From: Sphingomonas sp.
GTDB taxonomy: Bacteria; Pseudomonadota; Alphaproteobacteria; Sphingomonadales; Sphingomonadaceae
Length of the DNA stretch: 5,041 nucleotides
Assembly: GCA_030146605.1 (NCBI GenBank)
Contig: JASLBO010000417.1
Span: forward strand, 1-5,041
Reading direction: 5' to 3'
Shown one piece after another: positions 1-5,041 of the stretch (within the stretch, counting starts at the first letter, position 1; each line of letters begins with the position of its first letter). Made by a program: the position numbers and the translations under genes. Under the pieces are notes generated by a model. That model worked only from the letters and a program-made list of their open reading frames with translations. It was not told the DNA's origin and searched no databases.

Positions 1-1
1 C

Positions 2-466
2 TTCGCGATCTTCCCGTTAAGCGTGCCGCCCAGCGTCGAGAAGCTCGCCGAGGTGCCGCTCAAGGCGCTGCCGGTGACCACCGAGCGCTGGCTCGAGGCG
101 CAGCGGCCCGCTTTGCCCGCGCCGGTGCGCGGGCTGGTCGATTCGATCGGGGTGAAGCTGGAGATGCTGTCGCCCCAGCTCGCGATGCTCGACGAGAAAT
201 CGCACGCCGCGGGCGAAGTGCGCAAATTGGTGGGCGAGCAATTGCCCGAGTTGATCAAGGGCTATTCGCGCGTCCCCGAGCCGCTCCGCCGCGTCGAGCG
301 CAACGGCCTGACGCCGGACCAGCAGCTCGCGCAGGGCCTGCAGGTGATCGACGACGAGATTGCGGAGATGTCGGCGCAGCTCGCGCAGGGCGATCTCGAT
401 CTGCTCGCGACGCGCGGGCGCTATCTGCAGATCAAATATCAGGGCGACGACGTCAGCGGCGCCTAA
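2..466 (+). CDS. Hypothetical helical protein, 3' end (5' end outside window)
   Basis: The reading frame is open to the left edge of the window, so this is probably the C-terminal part of a longer protein; 154 residues are visible. A GTG at 23 could serve as a start, but no Shine-Dalgarno sequence precedes it and the frame upstream encodes the plausible residues FAIFPLS, so I treat the gene as 5'-truncated. The visible part is soluble-looking, charged and mostly alpha-helical, with leucine/glutamate-rich stretches. It ends in a pattern of an acidic helix (VIDDEIAEMSAQLAQGD) followed by RGRYLQIKY and a short polar tail. The spacing of this tail loosely recalls XpaC-like (5-bromo-4-chloroindolyl phosphate hydrolysis) proteins, but I see no diagnostic motif and do not assign that function. 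Its TAA stop overlaps the TAG stop of the convergent Rrf2 gene. Confidence 0.7.
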   Translation, partial: FAIFPLSVPPSVEKLAEVPLKALPVTTERWLEAQRPALPAPVRGLVDSIGVKLEMLSPQLAMLDEKSHAAGEVRKLVGEQLPELIKGYSRVPEPLRRVERNGLTPDQQLAQGLQVIDDEIAEMSAQLAQGDLDLLATRGRYLQIKYQGDDVSGA

Positions 467-477
467 ACTGGCCCCGC
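456..477. terminator. Hairpin at convergent gene ends, possible bidirectional terminator
   Basis: GCGGCGCC (456-463) and GGCCCCGC (470-477) form an 8-bp stem with one C-C mismatch (460/473) around the 6-nt loop TAAACT. The loop carries both stop codons: TAA of the left gene and TAG of the Rrf2 gene on the other strand. There is no clear U-tract on either side, so intrinsic termination is only suggested by the position and the GC-rich stem. Confidence 0.35.
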
Positions 478-894
478 ATAGCGCGCGTCGAACCCGCGCG
501 CGAGTTCGCCCAGGCTGATCGACCCGAACCGCGCGATCAGTAGCGCCTCGGCTTCCTCGAGCGCATCGGCAACGGCTTCGTTGACGAGCTTCTCGACGAG
601 GCAGTGCGCCGGCCCGATTTCGTTGCCGATCGCGAAGACCTGCGGCCCGCCGACCGCGCGATGGACGTCGAGCAGCGAGATCGCGTCGAGATCGCAGGCG
701 AGCGCCCAGCCGCCGCCATGCCCCTTTTCCGAGCGGACATACCCTGCGTCGCGCAGCCCCGCCATCGTCCGGCGGACGACCACCGGATTGGTCCGCAGCA
801 TCGTCGCGATGGCGTCCGAGGTCATCGGCCCGTCGTGCCGCGCCATGTGCAGCAAAACGTGGAGCATTCGGGAAAGGCGGCTGTCACGTCGCAT
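463..894 (-). CDS. Rrf2-family transcriptional regulator (no Fe-S cysteine triad)
   Basis: A 143-residue protein, the usual length for Rrf2 repressors. The N-terminal winged helix-turn-helix is clear: a helix-turn-helix around residues 24-52 (SDAIATMLRTNPVVVRRTMA) is followed by the wing GYVRSEKGHGGGWAL (51-65), the family's typical glycine-rich wing. A dimerisation helix follows around 98-122. IscR and NsrR bind an Fe-S cluster with three closely spaced cysteines in the linker before this helix; here the equivalent region (85-105) has only Cys98, next to His97, and the only other cysteine is Cys67. A cluster of the IscR type is therefore unlikely, and the protein more resembles the cluster-free YwnA/CymR-like branch. 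The ATG start is preceded by AAGGA (902-906, read on the - strand) with a 7-nt spacer. It is divergent from the methyltransferase gene, and the 25-bp dyad between them suggests autoregulation plus control of that neighbour. Family call is firm; ligand and targets are inference. Confidence 0.92.
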   Translation of the reverse strand: MRRDSRLSRMLHVLLHMARHDGPMTSDAIATMLRTNPVVVRRTMAGLRDAGYVRSEKGHGGGWALACDLDAISLLDVHRAVGGPQVFAIGNEIGPAHCLVEKLVNEAVADALEEAEALLIARFGSISLGELARGFDARYAGPV

Positions 895-922
895 CGCTCG
901 ATCCTTGGACCCTGCACCGCAT

Positions 923-951
923 TTGGCAAGCGGAACAACTCATGATACATC
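923..951 (+). promoter_or_regulatory. Candidate sigma-70-type promoter for the methyltransferase gene
   Basis: TTGGCA (923-928) matches the -35 consensus at five of six positions. It is followed after 17 bp by TACATC (946-951), a weak -10 element. Transcription would start near 957-959, inside the dyad, so a bound repressor would block it. The weak -10 keeps confidence low. On the opposite strand TATCAT (947 to 942) is a possible -10 for the regulator gene, but no convincing -35 accompanies it. Confidence 0.35.
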
Positions 952-964
952 TATTGTTACATGA
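940..964. promoter_or_regulatory. Imperfect 25-bp dyad, probable Rrf2 operator
   Basis: The left half TCATGATACA (940-949) and the right half TGTTACATGA (955-964) are inverted repeats matching at 8 of 10 positions, separated by the 5-nt spacer TCTAT. The site lies in an AT-rich island (about 941-966, near 27% GC) within an otherwise very GC-rich window, midway between the divergent regulator and methyltransferase genes. Rrf2 proteins bind dyads of this size as dimers, so its position makes it the natural operator for the adjacent regulator. The same segment also contains a direct repeat, TGATACAT (943-950) and TGTTACAT (955-962), with a 12-bp period. Confidence 0.6.
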
Positions 965-969
965 TTCGC

Positions 970-974
970 AGGAG
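970..974 (+). promoter_or_regulatory. Ribosome binding site that fixes the methyltransferase start
   Basis: AGGAG ends 7 nt before the ATG at 982, an ideal spacing. The upstream in-frame ATG at 961 lies inside the right half of the dyad with no Shine-Dalgarno sequence. The ATG at 991 is 16 nt from this site. The start at 982 is therefore preferred. Confidence 0.75.
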
Positions 975-981
975 TGTTGGA

Positions 982-1770
982 ATGCGCCGGATGAACGACC
1001 CCGATCGCTGGAACCAGATGGCCAAACATTATGAGGAGACCGCGCACCCGTTCACCGCGCCCTTCGCCGAGGCGGCACTCGCGCGGATCACGGTGACGCC
1101 GCAGACCCGGCTGCTCGACGTCGCGACGGGCACCGGGGCGCTCGCGCTCGCCGCGGCCTGGGCGGGCGCGCAGGTATTGGCGACCGACTTCTCGCCAGGA
1201 ATGGTCGCGCGCGCCACGGCGCATGGCCTGCCCAATCTGGAGGGCCGGACGATGGACGGCCAGGCGCTCGATCTGCCCGACGCGTCGTTCGACGCGGTGT
1301 TCTCGATTTTCGGCGTGATGATGTTCCCCGATTGGCGCAAAGGCCTCGCCGAGATGGCGCGGGTCACGCGGCCGGGCGGGCACGGCGTGGTCGCCACCTG
1401 GCAGAGCGAAGGCGCGGCGACGCATCTGCTGCTCGGGCAGGTCGTCCGCGCATTGTTCCCGGATCGCGAATGGCGATCGGGCTTGCCCGAAGGGCTGACG
1501 CTTCTCGGCAAGCCTGAAACGCTGGCCGCGGAGATGGTCGCCGCCGGCTTCGACGTTCCGGTCATCGAGACGATGTCGCACGATTATCTGCTCCGGATGA
1601 CCAATCTCGAACCCGAGACCCAGTTCGGGCTGAGCGAGGATTGGGCCACGCTCGGCCCGGACGACCAGAAAGCAGTGATCGACGAGGTCTACCGCCGCGC
1701 AGACGGCCGCGAGGTGCTGCCGGTTCCCTCGACCGCGCTCATTGCCGTCGCCACCCGCCCTGACGTTTGA
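982..1770 (+). CDS. Class I SAM-dependent methyltransferase
   Basis: A 262-residue protein with a Rossmann-type methyltransferase domain (Methyltransf_11/UbiE-like). Motif I is LLDVATGTG (44-52), the glycine-rich SAM-binding loop; the acidic residue after strand beta2 that usually contacts the SAM ribose is Asp69 (ATDFSPGM). The beta4 region is ALDLPDASFDAVFSIFG (96-111), and RVTRPGG (127-133) is the typical post-motif helix and turn. The N-terminal DRWNQMAKHYEE (8-19) matches the usual lead-in helix of this group. The substrate is not predictable from sequence: such proteins methylate small molecules, quinone precursors or electrophiles. The C-terminal cap (about 140-250) is where substrate specificity would lie. 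The gene is divergent from the Rrf2 regulator with an operator-like dyad in between, so it is probably that regulator's main target. The SDR gene lies 80 bp downstream on the same strand and may be co-transcribed. Confidence 0.92.
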   Translation: MRRMNDPDRWNQMAKHYEETAHPFTAPFAEAALARITVTPQTRLLDVATGTGALALAAAWAGAQVLATDFSPGMVARATAHGLPNLEGRTMDGQALDLPDASFDAVFSIFGVMMFPDWRKGLAEMARVTRPGGHGVVATWQSEGAATHLLLGQVVRALFPDREWRSGLPEGLTLLGKPETLAAEMVAAGFDVPVIETMSHDYLLRMTNLEPETQFGLSEDWATLGPDDQKAVIDEVYRRADGREVLPVPSTALIAVATRPDV

Positions 1771-1838
1771 GGGCAAGCGCCGGGAAGCTGCGCCCGCCGC
1801 GACCTGACATCCCGACGCCGCGCACCGTTGCGCGACAA

Positions 1839-1843
1839 AAGGA
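1839..1843 (+). promoter_or_regulatory. Ribosome binding site that fixes the SDR start
   Basis: AAGGA ends 7 nt before the ATG at 1851, where the protein begins with a typical SDR N-terminus just ahead of the first beta strand. The frame is open further upstream to a TTG at 1767, but that would add 28 non-family, proline/arginine-rich residues. A small hairpin, CGCGC (1819-1823) with GCGCG (1830-1834), lies just upstream of this site. Confidence 0.75.
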
Positions 1844-1850
1844 TGTCTCG

Positions 1851-2615
1851 ATGCCCCGATTTTCGAACAAAATAATCATCGTCACCGGCGCGAGCTCGGG
1901 GATCGGGCTAGCCACCGCGAAACTGCTCGCGGCGGAAGGCGCGCGGCTGGTGCTGTCGGGACGCCGCGGCGATATGCTTGCCGAACTCCGCGCCGAAATC
2001 GCCGCGGCGGGCGGCGAGGCCGAGGCGGTGCCCGGCGACATCCGCGACGAGGATATTGCGCGTGCGCTGGTCCGCGTCGCGGAGAAGCGCTTCGGCGGGC
2101 TCGACGCGGCGTTCAACAATGCCGGAATGGTCGGCGACATGGGCCCGATCGAGGAACTGACCCTCGACGCGTGGCGGACGCTGGTCGACACCAATGTGAC
2201 CGGCGCGTTCCTCGGCGCGAAGCACCAGATCCCGGCATTGCGCCGTCGCGGCGGCGGGGCTTTGCTGTTCACGTCGAGCTTCGTCGGCGTCGGCGCGGGA
2301 CTGCCCGGGATGGCGGCCTATGCCGCGACCAAGGCGGCGTTGGTCGGCCTCACGCAGGCACTCGCGGTAGAGCATGGCGAGGCGGGGATCCGCGTCAACG
2401 CGCTCGTCGCCGGCGGCACCGATACACCGGCCAACACCGCGCGCGGCGCCGGCCCGGAGGTGCTCGAATTCATCCAGAAGCTCCACGCGCTGCGGCGCCT
2501 CGCCGAGCCCGAGGAGATCGCGCGTGCCGCCGCATTCCTGCTCTCGGACGAGGCGAGCTTCGTCACCGGTTCGGCGATGGCGGTCGACGGCGGCGCCTCG
2601 GTCGCCAAGACCTGA
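1851..2615 (+). CDS. Short-chain dehydrogenase/reductase (classical SDR), NAD(P)(H)-dependent
   Basis: A 254-residue protein, the standard length for classical SDRs. It has the cofactor loop TGASSGIG (12-19), an arginine pair after beta2 (SGRR, Arg38-Arg39) that favours NADP(H), and the adenine-site aspartate in GDIRD (Asp63). NNAG (89-92) is the beta4 motif. The catalytic set is Asn115 (TNVTG), Ser143 (TSS at 141-143), Tyr157 and Lys161 (YAATK). The C-terminal AVDGGAS (244-250) is also typical. An unusual point is that the PG normally found after beta6 (N-A-x-x-P-G) reads NALVAG (183-188), with alanine replacing the proline. The reaction is reversible carbonyl/alcohol oxidoreduction; the substrate cannot be told. 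The gene follows the methyltransferase by 80 bp and may belong to the same regulon or have its own promoter; I found no clear promoter in the gap. It converges on cysQ with 3 nt between stops. Confidence 0.93.
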   Translation: MPRFSNKIIIVTGASSGIGLATAKLLAAEGARLVLSGRRGDMLAELRAEIAAAGGEAEAVPGDIRDEDIARALVRVAEKRFGGLDAAFNNAGMVGDMGPIEELTLDAWRTLVDTNVTGAFLGAKHQIPALRRRGGGALLFTSSFVGVGAGLPGMAAYAATKAALVGLTQALAVEHGEAGIRVNALVAGGTDTPANTARGAGPEVLEFIQKLHALRRLAEPEEIARAAAFLLSDEASFVTGSAMAVDGGASVAKT

Positions 2616-2618
2616 ACC

Positions 2619-3398
2619 TCAGCGCTTGCCGATCGCCTCCCGCGCGCGATCGGCAAGCCGCGCGACCGCGGCGGCGTGGATACCGGGCGCGGAGGCGAGC
2701 ACGCCGAAAGCTTCCGCGTCGGGGGTGTTGAAATCGAGCGGGCGGCCGAACGCGTCGCTCACCGCCGCCCCCGCTTCCTGCGCCAGCAGCACCGCGGCGG
2801 CGATGTCCCATTCATTGCCCCAGCGGATCGTCGCGAGCAGATCGGCCTCGCCGGCCGCGACCATCGCGATGCGCAAAGCGATCGAATTGGGTTTGGCGAC
2901 CATCGCCAGATCATGATCGACCTTCGGAAGCTGGTCGGCGGGCACGCGCGCGCCGGCCAGTGCGCTGCGTTGGGTCACGCGGAGCCGCTCGCCGTTGCGG
3001 AACGCGCCGGCGCCCGCCTGCGCGGTCCACACCTCTTGGCGCGCCGGCGCGTCGAGCACGCCGATCACCGGCTTGCCCCGCTCCACCAGCGCGACCGACA
3101 CCGCCCAGCCGGGCCGGCCGCGAAGATAATCGCGCGTGCCGTCGATCGGGTCGACCACCCAGATCCGCTCCGCATCCAGCCGCGCGGCATTGTCGATCGT
3201 CTCTTCGGAGAGCCAGCCGGCATCGGGAAGCAATTCGCCGAGCCGGTAGCGCAGCATCCCGTCGACCTCGAGATCGACCGCGCAGACCGGGTTGCCCGGC
3301 GACTTCTCCCAGCGTCGGAAATCGGTGTCCCACAATTTGATCGCGAACCGCCCGGCGTCGGCGGCGATGTTCGCGACTTCGGCGGCCAGGTCATGCAC
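2619..3398 (-). CDS. cysQ: CysQ-like 3'(2'),5'-bisphosphate nucleotidase, inositol monophosphatase superfamily
   Basis: A 259-residue protein of the Mg2+-dependent, Li+-sensitive phosphatase superfamily. The metal-binding motifs are present in order: SEET (64-67, with Glu65-Glu66 at the GEE position), DPIDGT (83-88, with metal ligands Asp83, Ile85 carbonyl and Asp86), and WDIAAA (197-202, Asp198). The N-terminal stretch KSPGNPVCAVDLEVD (32-46) replaces the usual K-x-D-x-S-P-V-T-x-A-D-x loop. The likely job is hydrolysis of 3'-phosphoadenosine 5'-phosphate (PAP) to AMP, removing an inhibitor formed during sulfate assimilation; a more general inositol monophosphatase is the alternative. The start is GTG at 3398, overlapping the pmbA stop by 8 nt. 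An in-frame stop lies four codons upstream and the nearby ATG at 3394 is in another frame, so no other start fits. Translation is probably coupled to pmbA. A perfect hairpin is encoded in the last codons. Confidence 0.85.
   Translation of the reverse strand: MHDLAAEVANIAADAGRFAIKLWDTDFRRWEKSPGNPVCAVDLEVDGMLRYRLGELLPDAGWLSEETIDNAARLDAERIWVVDPIDGTRDYLRGRPGWAVSVALVERGKPVIGVLDAPARQEVWTAQAGAGAFRNGERLRVTQRSALAGARVPADQLPKVDHDLAMVAKPNSIALRIAMVAAGEADLLATIRWGNEWDIAAAVLLAQEAGAAVSDAFGRPLDFNTPDAEAFGVLASAPGIHAAAVARLADRAREAIGKR
2624..2658. terminator. Perfect 13-bp hairpin in the cysQ 3' end, at the convergent junction
   Basis: GCTTGCCGATCGC (2624-2636) and GCGATCGGCAAGC (2646-2658) are exact inverted repeats with a 9-nt loop. 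The element begins 9 nt past the SDR stop codon and lies within the last cysQ codons (the segments encoding LADR and AIGK). It is placed to end or protect the 3' end of the SDR transcript, and on the other strand to act near the cysQ stop. No U-tract follows on either strand, so classical intrinsic termination is not certain; 3'-end stabilisation is an alternative. Confidence 0.5.
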
Positions 3399-4737
3399 CG
3401 GCGATCGTCATCCCGTCGATGCGCAGCGTCGGCGCGTTGATCCCATAGCGGAATTCCAAGTCGTTGGCCGGCGTCAGCGCGAGGAACATATCCCGCAGAT
3501 TCCCCGCGATCGTGATTTCCGAAACCGCGCGCGTAATCTCGCCCTTCTCGATCAGAAATCCCGCGGCGCCACGGCTGTAATCGCCGGTGACTCCGTTGAC
3601 GCCCTGCCCGATCAGTTCGGTAACGAGGATGCCGCGATCGATCTCGCCGACCAGCGTCTCGGGGGGGATTTTGCCGGGCTGCATATAGAGGTTGCTCGGC
3701 GCCACTCCGGGCGCACCGGCACCGCCGCGCGCGGCATGGCCGGTGGGCTCGAGCCCGAGCTGACGCGCCGACGCACTGTCGAGCAGCCACGTCTCGAGCA
3801 TGCCCTGATCGACCAGCTTGAGCGGCAGCACCGGCAGGCCCTCGCCGTCGAACGGGCGCGAGCGCAGTCCGCGTGGGCGGTGCGGATCGTCGCAGATCGT
3901 CACGCCTCTCGCGAAAATCTGCTTGCCAAGGCAATCGAGCAGGAAGCTGGTCTTGCGCGTGATCGCGGCGCCGCCGATCGCGCCGAGCAAATGCCCCACC
4001 AGCCCCGCCGAGACGCGGCGATCGAACACCACCGGCATCGCCCCGCTCGGCACCTTGGCGGGATTGAGCCGCGCCACTGCGCGCTCGCCCGCCAGCCGGC
4101 CGATCGCCTCGGGCGCCTCGAGCATCGCGGCATGGCGCGCGCTGTGATGGGCGTGATCGCGCTCCATCGCACCGCCCCCACCCGCAAGCACGCTTGCCGA
4201 CACGCCGTGGCTGGTCTGCGCATAGCCGCCGGTGAAGCCGTGGCTGGTGGCGATCGCCATCACCGATCGGCTGGCGCCCGCGCTGCCGCCCTCGCTGTTG
4301 GTCACCCCGGGCACTGCCCGCGCGGCATCCTCGGCGGCCAGTGCACGCGCCTTGAGCGCCTGGGGATCGTCGCTGGCGCCGTCGTCGAGGTCGAGCAGCG
4401 GGGGGCTGCCGTGCATCAGCCGCTCCTGCGGCGCGAGACCGGCCCATTTGTCCTCGGGTGCCTCGCGCGCCATCGCAAGCGCACGCTCGACCAATGTATC
4501 GAGCGACCCGGAGCTGAGATCCGAGGTCGACACGCTTGCCGAACGCCGCCCTGTGAAGACGCGCAGCCCGAGCTCCTCGCTCTCCGAGCGCTCGACATCC
4601 TCGAGCGCCCCCATCCGCACCGACACCGACAGCGATCGATCCGAAGCGATCACTGCGTCGGACGCATCCGCGCCCGCAGCGCGCGCCCGATCGACGATAT
4701 CGCGAACGCGTTCGCAGGCTTGGGACTCGGTCAGCAT
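3391..4737 (-). CDS. pmbA: TldE/PmbA-type metalloprotease subunit (TldD/PmbA family)
   Basis: A 448-residue protein of the TldD/PmbA family, full length for PmbA (about 450). In E. coli, TldD and TldE (PmbA) form a heterodimeric protease that matures microcin B17 and degrades unfolded peptides such as the CcdA antitoxin. TldD supplies the HExxxH zinc site, which I do not see here, so this is the non-catalytic TldE/PmbA partner. Visible family features are the N-terminal LSVSVRMGALEDVERSES (36-53), LGLRVFTGRRSASVSTSDLS (57-75), SGAMPVVFDRRV (231-242), and the hallmark NGVTGDYSRGAAGFLIEKGE (381-400), followed by GNLRDMF (412-418). A His-rich stretch, HAHHSARH (195-202), sits before the middle domain. 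The ATG at 4737 lacks a convincing Shine-Dalgarno sequence; an in-frame TAA lies four codons upstream, so no earlier start is possible. It lies 44 nt after ubiA and overlaps cysQ by 8 nt. No tldD gene is in the window. Confidence 0.93.
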   Translation of the reverse strand: MLTESQACERVRDIVDRARAAGADASDAVIASDRSLSVSVRMGALEDVERSESEELGLRVFTGRRSASVSTSDLSSGSLDTLVERALAMAREAPEDKWAGLAPQERLMHGSPPLLDLDDGASDDPQALKARALAAEDAARAVPGVTNSEGGSAGASRSVMAIATSHGFTGGYAQTSHGVSASVLAGGGGAMERDHAHHSARHAAMLEAPEAIGRLAGERAVARLNPAKVPSGAMPVVFDRRVSAGLVGHLLGAIGGAAITRKTSFLLDCLGKQIFARGVTICDDPHRPRGLRSRPFDGEGLPVLPLKLVDQGMLETWLLDSASARQLGLEPTGHAARGGAGAPGVAPSNLYMQPGKIPPETLVGEIDRGILVTELIGQGVNGVTGDYSRGAAGFLIEKGEITRAVSEITIAGNLRDMFLALTPANDLEFRYGINAPTLRIDGMTIAGA

Positions 4738-4781
4738 CGCAGCGACTTAGGGAGCCAGTCCGGCAACGTCAAAGTGCCATG

Positions 4782-5041
4782 TCAAAGCGTTTGCCCGACT
4801 ACGAAGCACGCGGCGAACATCAGCAACCCTGCATTGCGGTTGGAGCGGAAGCGATGAAGCGCGCTGGCGCCGTCGGCAGGGACGAGCGTGACGACTTGCC
4901 AGCCGAGGTGGAGCGCCATCGGCAGCAGCGCCGCCACCGCCAGTGGATCGGGGCGGAGCTGCCAGAAGGCAGCGCTCCACAATATAAGTGCGCCCGCGTA
5001 GAAGCCCGCGACGCCGCCGCGGACATGGCCCCCCAGCCGCC
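4782..5041 (-). CDS. ubiA: 4-hydroxybenzoate polyprenyltransferase UbiA, C-terminal part (5' end outside window)
   Basis: The last 85 residues of an integral-membrane UbiA-family prenyltransferase; the frame stays open to the right edge of the window. The segment reads hydrophobic helices around VAGFYAGALILWSAAFW, LAVAALLPMALHLGWQVVTL and AGLLMFAACFVVG. Between the last two comes the UbiA signature end HLGWQVVTL...HRFRSNRNAG. The enzyme attaches the polyprenyl tail to 4-hydroxybenzoate in ubiquinone biosynthesis in the inner membrane; its catalytic Asp-rich motifs would lie in the missing N-terminal part. The in-frame TTG at 4982 is only an internal leucine codon, since the frame continues upstream with family-like sequence (RLGGHVRGGVAGFY). 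It is the most upstream visible gene of the probable ubiA-pmbA-cysQ operon. Confidence 0.9.
   Translation of the reverse strand, partial: RLGGHVRGGVAGFYAGALILWSAAFWQLRPDPLAVAALLPMALHLGWQVVTLVPADGASALHRFRSNRNAGLLMFAACFVVGQTL

Noticed and set aside
961..981. Upstream ATG at 961 as the start of the methyltransferase
   Set aside because: It lies inside the dyad without a ribosome binding site, whereas the ATG at 982 has AGGAG at 7 nt.
940..1776. A 278-codon open frame on the - strand opposite the methyltransferase
   Set aside because: The methyltransferase frame has full SAM-binding motifs and a good ribosome binding site; the antisense translation has none.
1767..1850. Extended SDR N-terminus from a TTG at 1767
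   Set aside because: It would add 28 residues not typical of SDRs, and the ATG at 1851 has AAGGA at 7 nt.
2620..3420. Frequent GATCG/CGATCG strings that might be a dispersed repeat or methylation motif cluster
   Set aside because: They fall mostly on Asp/Ile codons next to C/G-starting codons in GC-rich genes, have no fixed spacing and are expected from codon use.
2676..3440. A 254-codon + strand frame opposite cysQ
   Set aside because: cysQ has all metal-binding motifs; the antisense product is low-complexity and has no motif.
3065..4447. A 460-codon open frame on the - strand in a second frame over pmbA and cysQ
   Set aside because: It runs through two well-supported genes in another frame and gives an extremely Arg/Ala/Gly-rich translation. 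It is a shadow, not a frameshifted gene; both real frames are intact.
3292..4857. A 521-codon open frame on the + strand covering all of pmbA
   Set aside because: It is antisense to a clear full-length PmbA, has an Arg/Ala/His-rich composition with no recognisable domain, and arises from GC-rich third-position bias in the real gene.
4747..4980. A 77-codon - strand frame at the right end
   Set aside because: It overlaps the UbiA C-terminus in a different frame and lacks family similarity; the UbiA frame is clear.

Overview
The window comes from a GC-rich chromosome whose protein style (alanine-, arginine- and glycine-rich, Sphingomonas-like UbiA and PmbA tails) suggests an alphaproteobacterium of the order Sphingomonadales. 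This assignment is inferred from sequence style and gene content, not from a marker gene. It is a compact, mostly core-type region. No tRNA, rRNA, CRISPR array, insertion sequence or prophage gene was seen. Seven protein-coding genes fill nearly all of it, and two run off the ends.

Left part (about 1-900): the 3' end of an unrecognised helical protein on the + strand meets an Rrf2-family regulator on the - strand tail to tail. Their stop codons share the tetranucleotide CTAA, which lies in the loop of a small hairpin.

Centre (about 900-2615): the Rrf2 gene is divergent from a class I SAM-dependent methyltransferase. The 87-bp gap between the two start codons holds an AT-rich island with a 25-bp imperfect dyad. 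This is the best candidate for the regulator's own operator and for control of the methyltransferase. A classical short-chain dehydrogenase/reductase follows the methyltransferase 80 bp downstream on the same strand. The regulator lacks the three-cysteine Fe-S ligand set of IscR/NsrR, so any sensing would have to use another chemistry.

Right part (2619-5041, all - strand): ubiA (3' end only), then pmbA/tldE, then a cysQ-like phosphatase, in that transcription order. Gaps are 44 nt and then an 8-nt overlap, so this looks like one operon joining ubiquinone biosynthesis, a TldD/TldE-type protease subunit and sulfur-nucleotide (PAP) turnover. The operon converges on the dehydrogenase with only 3 nt between stops. 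A perfect 13-bp hairpin is embedded in the last codons of cysQ at that junction.

The most interesting elements are the Rrf2/operator/methyltransferase module and the two hairpins at the convergent junctions. Nothing here clearly amounts to an undescribed system.
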